NCBI RefSeq assembly: GCF_023573145.1
Contig: NZ_CP097635.1
Location: 558,001-622,000 of the forward strand
Length of the DNA stretch: 64,000 nt
Reading direction: 5' to 3'
DNA from: Aquincola tertiaricarbonis
GTDB lineage: Bacteria > Pseudomonadota > Gammaproteobacteria > Burkholderiales > Burkholderiaceae_C
Shown: piece by piece, positions 9,593 to 17,386 of the stretch
How positions within the stretch are numbered: position 1 is the stretch's first letter
Layout of the letters: every line of letters starts with the position of its first letter
Program-made: the position numbers and the translations under genes
The notes under the pieces: generated by a model
Databases searched by the model: none
What the model was told of the DNA's origin: nothing
The model's input: the letters and a program-made list of their open reading frames with translations, nothing else

Positions 9593-10233
9593 TGCGCGGC
9601 AATCCGCACGGCGGCACCGACGCGGGCCAGGCCGACCACCACCCGGCCGGCCTGGCCCAACGGCTGCGCGCCGCCGCGGCCGACCTGCCGGGCGACGGCG
9701 TTTCGCTGCAATGGCTGGCCCAGGCCCATGGGCCGGCCGCGCACGGCAGCCTGCTGCTGCTGCTGGCCGTGCCCTGCCTGCTGCCGGTGCCCGGCGCCGG
9801 CACGGTGGTGGGCATGGGCATCGTCGCGCTGGCGCTGGCGCTGTGGCGCGCGCCCGATGCACTCACGCTGCCGGGCAAGGTGGCGGGCTTCCAGCTCTCG
9901 CAGCGCTGGGCCGGGCGCGTGCTGCGCCTGCTGGCCGGCACCTATGCGCTGGCGGGCCGCGTGGCGCGCCAACGGCTGAGCCACCTGGCCACCGGCCACC
10001 CGCGGCTGCTGCTGGCCGCCCTGGTGGCGGTGATGGCGGTCATCATCGTGCTGCCCATTCCCTTCGGCAACGTGCTGCCGGCCATCGCGCTGATGCTGCT
10101 GGGCATCGGCCTGGTCTTCCACGACGGCGTGGCCGTGCTGCTGGGCTGGCTGTTCTCGGTGCTGGCGCTGTGCTTCACCGCGGCGCTGTGCCTGGGCGCG
10201 TGGGCGCTGGCGGGGGGGTTGGCGGAGTGGTGA
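9592..10233 (+). CDS. ExoD-family membrane protein
   Basis: 213 residues. After about 50 soluble residues it has the family pattern HGSLLLLLAVPCLLPVPGAG with a Gly-rich turn, and then further hydrophobic segments (about residues 140-157, 162-180, 185-210). This resembles the exopolysaccharide synthesis protein ExoD of rhizobia, whose biochemical role is unclear. It starts on the last base of the preceding gene's stop codon. The poly-C/G run after its stop (10235-10260) separates it from the toxin/antitoxin promoter. Confidence 0.75.
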   Translation: MRGNPHGGTDAGQADHHPAGLAQRLRAAAADLPGDGVSLQWLAQAHGPAAHGSLLLLLAVPCLLPVPGAGTVVGMGIVALALALWRAPDALTLPGKVAGFQLSQRWAGRVLRLLAGTYALAGRVARQRLSHLATGHPRLLLAALVAVMAVIIVLPIPFGNVLPAIALMLLGIGLVFHDGVAVLLGWLFSVLALCFTAALCLGAWALAGGLAEW

Positions 10234-10270
10234 GAGACGCGGACCGCCCCCCCCGCGTACCCGATTCACC

Positions 10271-10298
10271 TTGACAATACGTATCGCATACTTATGAT
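10271..10298 (+). promoter_or_regulatory. Promoter and operator of the toxin/antitoxin pair
   Basis: TTGACA at 10271-10276 and TATGAT at 10293-10298 are 16 nt apart, a near-consensus sigma-70 promoter. The spacer contains the inverted repeat GTAT-CGC-ATAC (10281-10291), a likely operator for the HTH antitoxin. The predicted transcription start coincides with the toxin GTG at 10305. Confidence 0.75.
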
Positions 10299-10304
10299 TC
10301 AAGT

Positions 10305-10562
10305 GTGAACGCGATCAACTGGCAGCCCAAGGCGCTTCGTCAGCTGCGGAAGATCGACGCGCAAGCGGCACTGCAAATCCGAGCGGCCGTGAGCACGGAG
10401 CTGGTCGATCTTTCCAGCGCCAGGAATGTCAAGGCGCTCACCCACCACCTTTATGGCTTCCGCCTTCGCGTAGGCAACTACCGGGTCTTCTTCGACTACG
10501 ACGGTGGCGTACGCATCGTGAGCATTGAAGAGGTCAAGAAGCGCGATGAACGCACGTACTGA
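10305..10562 (+). CDS. RelE/ParE-superfamily toxin (HigB-like)
   Basis: 85 residues, GTG start. Small basic protein with the RelE/ParE fold pattern: WQPKALRQLRKID at the N-terminus, GFRLRVGNYRVFFDYD in the middle and VRIVSIEEVKKRDERTY at the end. These toxins usually cut mRNA on the ribosome. The antitoxin gene follows and overlaps by 17 bases; toxin-first order is the higBA arrangement. There is no ribosome binding site, and the promoter puts the transcript start on the GTG, so the message may be leaderless. Confidence 0.85.
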   Translation: MNAINWQPKALRQLRKIDAQAALQIRAAVSTELVDLSSARNVKALTHHLYGFRLRVGNYRVFFDYDGGVRIVSIEEVKKRDERTY

Positions 10563-10878
10563 ATTTCAGGTCATCTTTGGCCAAGACGGCAAGCCGGCCT
10601 TCGTGGTCGTGCCCTACGAGCAGTTCCGCCGCATGAAAGGCGGCTTCACGCAAGGCACCGTCCCCAATGAAGTGGTGGACCTGTCGTTTGAACGGGGCGT
10701 GTCTGCGATGGCCGCCTGGCGCGAACACCTGGGCCTGACCCAAGCGGAAGTAGCAGGCCGTATCGGCATCTCGCAGGCCGCCTATGCGCAGATGGAGCGG
10801 GTCAAGCAACCTCGCAAGGCCACGCTCGCGAAGGTGGCCGACGCGCTGGGGTTGGAGGTCGAGCAGTTGCGGTGGTGA
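10546..10878 (+). CDS. XRE-family HTH antitoxin
   Basis: 110 residues from the ATG at 10546, inside the toxin gene. The C-terminal helix-turn-helix runs through WREHLGLTQAEVAGRIGISQ and AAYAQMERVKQ to KVADALGLEVEQLRW. The N-terminal half probably wraps the toxin. It likely represses its own promoter through the GTAT/ATAC repeat at 10281-10291. The pair lies within the non-photosynthetic block and may help keep it in place. Confidence 0.87.
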   Translation: MNARTEFQVIFGQDGKPAFVVVPYEQFRRMKGGFTQGTVPNEVVDLSFERGVSAMAAWREHLGLTQAEVAGRIGISQAAYAQMERVKQPRKATLAKVADALGLEVEQLRW

Positions 10879-10890
10879 ACCTGGCGCCAC

Positions 10891-11046
10891 TCACTCGCCT
10901 GAAGCTTCCTCTCGACGCGCAAGCGCCCGCCGCTCCTCATCCTCCCGCAACGCCCGCTTCGTGCGCCACAGCTCCCACACGGCCCAGCCCATCACGCCGC
11001 CCAGCACCAGCAGCAGCTCGATCAGGATCAGCGTGTCGCGGGACAC
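10891..11046 (-). CDS. 51-residue single-span membrane protein downstream of hemA
   Basis: Starts at a GTG (11046), 25 bases after the hemA stop and in the same frame. It reads VSRDTLILIELLLVLGGVMG, then a Trp-rich membrane exit (WAVWELWRTK), then a highly charged tail (RALREDEERRALARREEASGE). One transmembrane helix at about residues 6-24 and a charged cytoplasmic tail are a common small-protein layout, and codon use is normal for the strand. Family unknown; a role tied to hemA or the envelope cannot be judged from sequence. Confidence 0.6.
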   Translation of the reverse strand: MSRDTLILIELLLVLGGVMGWAVWELWRTKRALREDEERRALARREEASGE

Positions 11047-11070
11047 GGGCGCGGCCTGCGTTGCGAGACT

Positions 11071-12342
11071 TCAAGGCGCAGGGCCGCCGCCGCGCAGAAA
11101 CAGGCGCTGCACCGTGGGGGCCAGCGCGTCGCCGCCGGCGGCGTGCAGCTCGGCCAGCGTGCCGTGCATCAGCTTGCGGGCCAGGCCTTGCGACAAGGCC
11201 TCGAACACCTCGTCGATCGGCATGCCGCCGGCCAGCCGCTTGCGGGCACGGGCGATCTCGGCGGCGCGCCAGGCGTCCACCTGTTCGTTCAGGCTGCAGA
11301 TCAGCGGCACCGCCTCGCGCTGAGCCAGCCAGCGGCCGAAGCGCTGCACGCCGGCATCGATGATGTGCTCGGCCTGCGCCACCGCGGCCTGCCGGCGCTG
11401 GCCGGCGCCCTGCACCCGCTCGGCCAGGTCGTCCACGGTGTAGAGGTACACCTCGGGCAGGCGAGCCACCTCGGGCTCGATGTCACGCGGCACCGCCAGG
11501 TCCAGCAGCAGCATGGGGCGGCGGCGCCGCGCCTTCAGCGCCCGCTCCACCGCACCCAGGCCGATCAGCGGCAGCGTGCTGGCGGTGCAGGACACCACGA
11601 TGTCGAACTCCGCCAGGCGGTGCGGCAGATCGGCCAGCGCCATCGCCTGCCCGCCCAGCGTGGCGGCCAGGGCCTCGCCGCGGGCCAGCGTACGGTTGGC
11701 CAGCACCAGCGATTGCGGGTGGCGCGCCGCGAAGTGCGTGGCCACGCGCTCGATCATCTCGCCCGCGCCCACGCACAGCACACGAGTGTCGGCCACCTGC
11801 TCGAACAGCTGCTCGGCCAGCCGCACCGCGGCCGCCGCCATGCTGACCGAATGGGCGCCGATCTCGGTGCAGCTGCGAACCTCCTTGGCCACCGAGAACG
11901 AGCGCTGGAACAACTGGTGCAGCGTGCTGCCCAGCGCACCGGCGGCCTCGGCCTCCTTCACCGCGCGCTTGAGCTGGCCCAGGATCTGCGGTTCACCCAG
12001 CACCATGGAATCGAGCCCGGCGGCCACGCGGAAGGTATGGCGCGCGGCATCGCAGTCTTCGCGCACATAGGTGTGGGCCTGCAGCGCCGAGGTGGGCATG
12101 CCGCCGCGGTCGGCCAGCCAGCCCAGCACCGCGGGCACCACCTCGGGCGCGGTGTCGGGCGTGGCGATGTACAGCTCGGTGCGGTTGCAGGTGGAGAGGA
12201 TGGCGGCTTCGGCCGGCGCGCGCTGCAGCAGGCCGCCCAGGCCGCGCAAGGCCTGGCCCAGCGCATCGGCCGGGAAGGCGAAGCGGCCGCGCACGTCCAG
12301 CGGCGCACTGCCGTGGTTGAGTCCGAGGGCAAGCACGGCCAT
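11071..12342 (-). CDS. hemA: Glutamyl-tRNA reductase HemA
   Basis: 423 residues, a normal length. The N-terminal catalytic domain has the nucleophilic cysteine in ILSTCNRTELY (about residue 52) and the GLDSMVLGEPQILGQ signature near residue 110. The NADPH domain follows (VLCVGAGEMIERVATHF), then LLLDLAVPRDIEPEV and the C-terminal dimerisation helices. It makes glutamate-1-semialdehyde, the first committed step of C5-pathway tetrapyrrole synthesis. It lies 5 bases downstream of crtB in the crtI-crtB-hemA operon, placing precursor supply under photosynthetic control. Confidence 0.96.
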   Translation of the reverse strand: MAVLALGLNHGSAPLDVRGRFAFPADALGQALRGLGGLLQRAPAEAAILSTCNRTELYIATPDTAPEVVPAVLGWLADRGGMPTSALQAHTYVREDCDAARHTFRVAAGLDSMVLGEPQILGQLKRAVKEAEAAGALGSTLHQLFQRSFSVAKEVRSCTEIGAHSVSMAAAAVRLAEQLFEQVADTRVLCVGAGEMIERVATHFAARHPQSLVLANRTLARGEALAATLGGQAMALADLPHRLAEFDIVVSCTASTLPLIGLGAVERALKARRRRPMLLLDLAVPRDIEPEVARLPEVYLYTVDDLAERVQGAGQRRQAAVAQAEHIIDAGVQRFGRWLAQREAVPLICSLNEQVDAWRAAEIARARKRLAGGMPIDEVFEALSQGLARKLMHGTLAELHAAGGDALAPTVQRLFLRGGGPAP

Positions 12343-12347
12343 GGTCG

Positions 12348-13412
12348 TCAGCCTGCGCGTGACGCGGACGAGGGCGCCACCACGCCCGATTGCCGGTCGC
12401 GGCGTTCCAGCCGCTCGAAAAGATCGATGACCACGTCGACCCGGCGCCGCGCCGGCCGCCCGGCGGCCTCGTGGTGGGCGGCGGCTTCCACCAGCAGGCG
12501 GGTGGCGTCCAGCGGCGGCGCATGCAGGGCGCTGGACGCCTGCCGGGCCGGCCAGCCGGTGCCGGCCAGCAGCCAGGCCTTGCGCAGCGGCGGCACCACC
12601 GCGCGCCGGTCCACGGCATTGCAGCCTGCACGCCGCACCTGGCGGCCGATGGCGGCGTACAGCCGGGCAGCGGCGCGGATGCCGGGCCGGCAGTCGGCCG
12701 GCAGCAGCGCGATGCCGGCCTCGGCCCGCGCATACAGCGCGTCAGCCTCGCGCAGCAGCCGCTCCACCACGCCGGCCAGCGCGGGCCCATGCCGGGGTGT
12801 GGCCAGCCAGGCTTCGGGCGTGATGCCGGCCTGGCGCAACCACTGCAGCGGCAAGTACAGCCGGCCCATGCGGGCGTCTTCTCCCACGTCGCGGGCGATG
12901 TTGGTCAGCTGCATGGCCACGCCGAGGTCGCAGGCGCGGGCCAGGGCCGCCGGCGTGCGGGCGCCCATCAGCACGGCCATCATCGCGCCCACGGTGCCGG
13001 CCACGCGGGCGGCGTAGTGCAGCAGGTCGTCCAGCGTCTCGTAGCGGCGGCCTTCGGCGTCCCAGGCCAGGCCTTGCAGCAGCTGCTCGGGCAGCGCCCG
13101 CGGCATGCCATGGGCCTGCAGCACCCAGGCCAGCGCGCGGTCGGCCGGCGTGGGCAGCGGCCGGCCGGCGTAGGCGCGGTCCAGCCGCTGGTGCAGCAGC
13201 GCGATGGCTTCGGCGCGGCCACCATGCACGTCCACCGCGTCGTCGGCCAGCCGGCAGAAGCCGTAGAGCACGCAGGCCGGGTCGCGCACCCACCGGGGCA
13301 GCAGCAGCGAAGCTGCGTGGAAGCTGCGCGCATGCCGGCGCAGCAACTCGCGGCAGGCGGCCAGGTCGGCGGCCGGACACTCAGGCGGGGCGGGCTTGGA
13401 AGGCTCGTGCAT
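12348..13412 (-). CDS. crtB: Phytoene synthase CrtB
   Basis: 354 residues from the ATG at 13412, 32 bases inside crtI. Trans-isoprenyl diphosphate synthase head-to-head family: FCRLADDAVD is the first aspartate-rich motif and QLTNIARDVGEDA the second, with LPLQWLRQAGI following. It condenses two geranylgeranyl diphosphates to phytoene. The overlap with crtI indicates translational coupling. The open frame extends 14 codons upstream but would overlap crtI further without a better ribosome site. Confidence 0.94.
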   Translation of the reverse strand: MHEPSKPAPPECPAADLAACRELLRRHARSFHAASLLLPRWVRDPACVLYGFCRLADDAVDVHGGRAEAIALLHQRLDRAYAGRPLPTPADRALAWVLQAHGMPRALPEQLLQGLAWDAEGRRYETLDDLLHYAARVAGTVGAMMAVLMGARTPAALARACDLGVAMQLTNIARDVGEDARMGRLYLPLQWLRQAGITPEAWLATPRHGPALAGVVERLLREADALYARAEAGIALLPADCRPGIRAAARLYAAIGRQVRRAGCNAVDRRAVVPPLRKAWLLAGTGWPARQASSALHAPPLDATRLLVEAAAHHEAAGRPARRRVDVVIDLFERLERRDRQSGVVAPSSASRAG

Positions 13413-14946
13413 CAGGTACCACCGTGTCGAGGATGCGGGCGGAAGACAGCACACCGGGCAGGCCCGCGCCCGGGTGCGTGCCGGCGCCCACCAGGTAGAG
13501 GTGGCGCAGCTCTTCGCTCTGGTTGTGGGGGCGGAACCAGGCGCTTTGCGTCAGCACCGGCTCCAGCCCGAAGGCGGCGCCGCGGAAGCTGCCCAGCTCG
13601 TCCTGGAAATGCTGCGGCGTGGTCACGCGTGAGCTGCACAGCGCCACGCCCAGGCCGGGCAGCAGCGTTTCTTCCAGCCGCGCCTGCACGGCTTGTCTGT
13701 ACAACTCGGCCTGCTGCGACCAGTCGGTGCCCGACTGCAGGTGCGGGACCGGCGACAGCACGTAGAAGGCATCGCAGCCCGGTGGCGCCAGCAAAGGATC
13801 GGTGGCGGTGGGCCGGTGCAGGTAGAGGCTGAAGTCGCGCGCCAGCTGCTTGCGCTCGAAGATGTCGTCCAGCAGGCCGCGGTAGCGCGGGCCCAGCGCG
13901 ATGGTGTGGTGGGCCACGTCGGGGTACTGGCGGCGGGTGCCGAAGTACCAGACGAAGAGGCTCATCGAATAGCGCGCCTTGTCGATGCGGGCATCGGTCC
14001 AGCGCTGGCGGCGCACGCCGGGCAGCAGTTGCCGGTAGGTGGTGGCCGAATCGGCATTGCTCACCACGATGTCGGCCGCGATGCGCTCACCGCTTTGCAG
14101 CCGCACGCCGGCCGCGGCGCCGCGCTCGGCCAGGATCTCGGCCACCGGCACGCCGCAGCGCACCACGTTGCCCTGCCCTTCGATCAGCCCCACCAGCCCC
14201 TGCACCAGCCGCCCGGTGCCGCCGATGGGAAAGTGCACGCCCCAGCGCCGCTCCAGAAAGGCGATGAGGCAGTACACCGAGGTGGTGGCAAAGGGGTTGC
14301 CGCCCACCAGCAGCGACTGGAAGGTGAGCACCATGCGCAGCTGCGGGCTTTGCACGTGCTTGCAGGCCAGGCCGTACACGGTGCGCCAGCCCTCCAGCTG
14401 CAGCAGCTGCGGCAGCACGCGGGCCATGTCGGTCCAGCGGCTGAAGGGCACATGCGCCAGCTGCTCGAAGCCCACCTTGAAGATGGCTTCGCTGGCCGCC
14501 AGGAAGCGGCGGTAGCCGGCCACGTCGCCCGGGGCCAGCTTGGCCACCTCGGCTTCCATCGCCGCCGCATCGCCGCTGTAGTCGAACAGCGTGCCGTCGT
14601 CGAAGCGCACGCGGTAGAACGGGCTCACCGGCCGCAAGTCCACGTCGTCGGCCAGTTGGCGGCCGCACAGCGCCCACAGCTCTTCCAGCAGAAAGGGCGC
14701 GGTGATCACCGTCGGCCCGGCGTCGAAGGTGAAGCCGTCCTGCCGGTGCACCCGCGCGCGGCCACCCGGCTCGGGCAGCGCTTCCAGCACCGTCACACGC
14801 CAGCCGCGGGCGCCCAGCCGCACCGCTGCTGCCAGGCCGCCGAAGCCGCTGCCGATGACCACCGCGTGCGGCCGGGGCCGCTCGGCCGGCGCCGTCACCG
14901 CCATGGCCGCGGGTCCGGCAAAAACAGGTGCGGGGGCTGTCAACAT
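13381..14946 (-). CDS. crtI: Phytoene desaturase CrtI
   Basis: 521 residues from the ATG at 14946; a second in-frame ATG at 14904 (MAVTAPAERP) is possible. It has the FAD Rossmann motif VVIGSGFGGLAAAVRLGARG, the carotenoid desaturase segment FDAGPTVIT, and the C-terminal signature LYLVGAGTHPGAGLPGVLSS. It converts phytoene by three or four desaturations to neurosporene or lycopene. It is the first gene of the crtI-crtB-hemA operon, with a PpsR box 17 bases upstream. No ribosome binding site is obvious at either start. Confidence 0.95.
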   Translation of the reverse strand: MLTAPAPVFAGPAAMAVTAPAERPRPHAVVIGSGFGGLAAAVRLGARGWRVTVLEALPEPGGRARVHRQDGFTFDAGPTVITAPFLLEELWALCGRQLADDVDLRPVSPFYRVRFDDGTLFDYSGDAAAMEAEVAKLAPGDVAGYRRFLAASEAIFKVGFEQLAHVPFSRWTDMARVLPQLLQLEGWRTVYGLACKHVQSPQLRMVLTFQSLLVGGNPFATTSVYCLIAFLERRWGVHFPIGGTGRLVQGLVGLIEGQGNVVRCGVPVAEILAERGAAAGVRLQSGERIAADIVVSNADSATTYRQLLPGVRRQRWTDARIDKARYSMSLFVWYFGTRRQYPDVAHHTIALGPRYRGLLDDIFERKQLARDFSLYLHRPTATDPLLAPPGCDAFYVLSPVPHLQSGTDWSQQAELYRQAVQARLEETLLPGLGVALCSSRVTTPQHFQDELGSFRGAAFGLEPVLTQSAWFRPHNQSEELRHLYLVGAGTHPGAGLPGVLSSARILDTVVPDARAFQARPA

Positions 14947-14962
14947 GGTCTTATAGTATTCG

Positions 14963-14980
14963 TGTCAACTTTGATTTACA
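14963..14980. promoter_or_regulatory. PpsR box upstream of crtI
   Basis: TGTCAACTTTGATTTACA matches TGT-N12-ACA and is almost identical to the boxes at bchC and bchG. On the minus strand its end reads TTGACA, only 16 nt from the annotated crtI ATG. A TATAAG lies at 14955-14950. It is shared by crtI and the divergent CcmC-like gene. Confidence 0.8.
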
Positions 14981-15025
14981 ACGGCACTGGACTGCTGACA
15001 ACCCTGAGCCGACAGGAGCCCCGCC

Positions 15026-15799
15026 ATGTCGCACCTGCATCCCCACTTCGCGCTGCGCCTGCAGCGCCGCGCCCGCCCGCTGCTGACGGCGCGCGGCCTG
15101 CACCAGATGGTGGCGCCCTGGCGCTTCTATTCCGCCGCCGGCCGCCTGGCGCGCTGGCTGGGCTTGCTGGCTCTGGGGCTGGGCCTGGTGGCGCTGGCCG
15201 CCGCCGCCGTGCTGGCACCGCCGGGCAGCGGCCGGGCCAGCGCGCTGCTGGCTGCGCAGGGGCTGCAATCGCCGATGTTGATGGTGGGCACGGGCCTGTA
15301 CCTGGCCATGGCGGTGGCGGCTGCGGCCACGCTGGTCGGCATCGGGCGGCTGGCGCCCATCCTGCTGGTGGCGGCGGCGCCCAGCAGCGGGCTGTGGCTG
15401 CTGCTCACGCTGCTGGTGCAGACGGTGCTGGTACCGGGTGGCCTGCAGGCCACCGGCCTGGGTGCCGAGGCCTTGTGGCCGGCCCTGGCGGCGCCCGCCT
15501 CGGTGCTGCTGATGTTCGCGCTGGTGGTGTTGCTGGTGCAGGGCGTGTGGCATGACACGCGGCGTGCCGACCGCCTGGCCGCGGTGGTGGTGCTGGCGGG
15601 GTTGCTGGCGGCCGGCGGCGTGTGGCTCACGGCCGGGCCGCCTGTGGCCGAAGGCGTCGCGCCCCCGGGCGCGGCCGTGCTGTCGGGGCTGGCCCTGCTG
15701 GCCATGGCCACCTATGCCGGCGCCGCGGTGCTGCAGCGCATGCGGCTGGAAATCGTCGAACGCGGCCGGCGGCAGCTGGGCGCCGAGGAGCTTTCGTGA
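15026..15799 (+). CDS. CcmC-like membrane protein lacking heme-handling residues
   Basis: 257 residues, AGGAG 8-9 bases upstream of the ATG. The N-terminus LHQMVAPWRFYSAAGRL resembles the start of the heme exporter CcmC (LASPxxFYRxAGRL), and the C-terminal QRMRLEIVERGRRQL resembles CcmC's basic tail. Six hydrophobic segments lie between. The parts that handle heme are missing: the FVHVP histidine position reads MVGTG, and the Trp-rich WGTxWVWD motif is replaced by VPGGLQATGLGA. It is followed by a CcmD-sized protein. Inference: a retired CcmC paralogue reused near pigment genes, perhaps for tetrapyrrole or complex assembly. The family link is my reading by eye. Confidence 0.6.
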   Translation: MSHLHPHFALRLQRRARPLLTARGLHQMVAPWRFYSAAGRLARWLGLLALGLGLVALAAAAVLAPPGSGRASALLAAQGLQSPMLMVGTGLYLAMAVAAAATLVGIGRLAPILLVAAAPSSGLWLLLTLLVQTVLVPGGLQATGLGAEALWPALAAPASVLLMFALVVLLVQGVWHDTRRADRLAAVVVLAGLLAAGGVWLTAGPPVAEGVAPPGAAVLSGLALLAMATYAGAAVLQRMRLEIVERGRRQLGAEELS

Positions 15800-15924
15800 T
15801 GGCCACCGTGCTGATGTTGCTGGCCGCCGGGGTGGCGGCCGAATGCGGGCAGCTGTGGCTGCGCCGCCGGGCGCTGGCGCTGGCCAACGAAGGCGAAGCC
15901 GACGACGCCAGCGACGAGGCCTAG
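15799..15924 (+). CDS. 41-residue CcmD-like single-span protein
   Basis: The ATG overlaps the end of the CcmC-like gene (GTGATGG). One hydrophobic helix (MATVLMLLAAGVAAECGQLW) is followed by a basic stretch RRRALALANEGEADDASDEA. CcmD proteins are similarly tiny, with one helix and a charged tail, and sit directly after ccmC. The pairing of a CcmC-like and a CcmD-like ORF supports both calls. A single Cys is present in the helix end. Confidence 0.5.
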   Translation: MATVLMLLAAGVAAECGQLWLRRRALALANEGEADDASDEA

Positions 15925-15979
15925 CCACCGCACTGCGCTCGACCCAAAGGGTTGCGGCCCGCCCGGGGCGGCGCAACAG

Positions 15980-17386
15980 GTGTGTGAAGGTCCGTCCAGA
16001 AAGCCTGTCGTGGCCCACCTTGGCGCTTCCGCCCCCGCCGATCTTGGTGCGCTCTCGGGCCTGGCCCCGGAGCTGGCGACGGCTTTCGTCTCGCTGGCCA
16101 GCGATGTGGCCCTGGTGATCGACGAGCAGGGCACCGTGACCCATGCCGCCGCCGCGCCGGGCCCGGCCCCGGCAGGCGCCGCCGGCCTGGCGCAGGCCAC
16201 GCACTGGGTGGGCCGCCCCTGGGCCGACACCGTGACGCCCGACACCCGACCGAAGATCGAACAGCTGCTGGCCGAAGCGCGCCACCCCGGCGTGGCGCGC
16301 CAGCGTGAGGTGAACCATGCCTGCGCCCACGGCGGCGACCCGATTCCGGTGCGCTATGCCGCCTTGCGCCTGGGCGCCAGCGGGCCGCTGCTGGCGGTGG
16401 GCCGCGACCTGCGGCCGGCGGCCGAGCTGCAGCAGCGTTTCGGCGAGGCCCAACGGGAGATGACACGTGACCACTGGCGCCAGCAGCAGCTGCAGTCGCG
16501 CCAGCGGCTGCTGGCCCAGGTGGCGGCCGATGCCGTGCTGGTGGTGCAGCGGCCCACGCTGCGCGCCATCGCGGCCAATGCCACGGCGCGCCACTGGTGG
16601 GGCGAGCCCGGGCAGACGCTGCCGCCGCCGCTGCACCCGCTGCTGGCCCGCGCGGCGATGGATGAACAAGCCGCCCAGGCGCGGGTGCAGCTGCCTCATG
16701 GGCCGCAGGGCGCCGAGCTGCTGACGCTGGACGTCTCGGTGATGCCGCTGCCGCAGGCCGACCCGCCGCACCCGGCGCCGCTGCTGCTGCGTGCCCGCCG
16801 CGCCGAAGCCGGGCCCGACCCTGCGCCCGAGACCGACGCGGTGCTGATCACCGACGCCGCCGGCCGCCTGTTGATGGCCGATGCGGCACTGCTGGCCTGG
16901 GTGGGTGCCGATGCCGAGGCGCCGCTGCTGGGCCGGCCGGTGACCCAGCTGCTGGGCGACCCGCACCGGCAGCTGGCCGCGCTGCTGCACGACGTGCGCC
17001 GGCTGGGCATGGCCAGCCAGCCTGCGGCCACGCTGGGCCCGCCCGGGGCGCCTTGGCAGGTGGCCATGTCAGCCTCGCTGCTGGCCGAAGGGGAACCGCC
17101 CCCGGTGGCGCTGGTGTTGCACCGGCTGGACACCCCACCCGTCCCACTGCCGCCGCTGGACCTGGTGGCACTGCTGCAATGCATGGCCCGCCGTGTGGGG
17201 CAGCTGCCGCTGGACGCGCTGCTGCGCGAAGCCAGCGACGCCACCGAACGCCATGCGATCGAGACCGCCCTGGCCGCGGCCGATGGCCGGCACGACGAGG
17301 CCGCGCAGCAGCTGGGCATCGAGGCCGCGAGCCTGCGCCAGCGCATGCAGCGCCTGGGCCTGCTGCTGCCGCCAGACACGGCATGA
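15980..17386 (+). CDS. Second PpsR/CrtJ-like PAS-HTH regulator
   Basis: 468 residues from a GTG at 15980 (GTG at 16010 possible; no clear ribosome site). The N-terminal domain matches the ppsR product of this window segment by segment: SDVALVIDEQGTV, WVGRPWADTVTPDTRPKIE, AVGRDLRPAAELQQRF. Two PAS-like regions follow (about residues 180-260 and 290-380), then a Fis-type helix-turn-helix ending in ASLRQRMQRLGLL. The redox-active cysteine of PpsR/CrtJ at the start of the HTH (KLCIEAAL in the other copy) is Ala here (RHAIETAL). It is coupled to bchO by an ATGA overlap. It may be an antagonist, or a light- or heme-responsive variant; function is inferred only. Confidence 0.8.
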   Translation: MCEGPSRKPVVAHLGASAPADLGALSGLAPELATAFVSLASDVALVIDEQGTVTHAAAAPGPAPAGAAGLAQATHWVGRPWADTVTPDTRPKIEQLLAEARHPGVARQREVNHACAHGGDPIPVRYAALRLGASGPLLAVGRDLRPAAELQQRFGEAQREMTRDHWRQQQLQSRQRLLAQVAADAVLVVQRPTLRAIAANATARHWWGEPGQTLPPPLHPLLARAAMDEQAAQARVQLPHGPQGAELLTLDVSVMPLPQADPPHPAPLLLRARRAEAGPDPAPETDAVLITDAAGRLLMADAALLAWVGADAEAPLLGRPVTQLLGDPHRQLAALLHDVRRLGMASQPAATLGPPGAPWQVAMSASLLAEGEPPPVALVLHRLDTPPVPLPPLDLVALLQCMARRVGQLPLDALLREASDATERHAIETALAAADGRHDEAAQQLGIEAASLRQRMQRLGLLLPPDTA

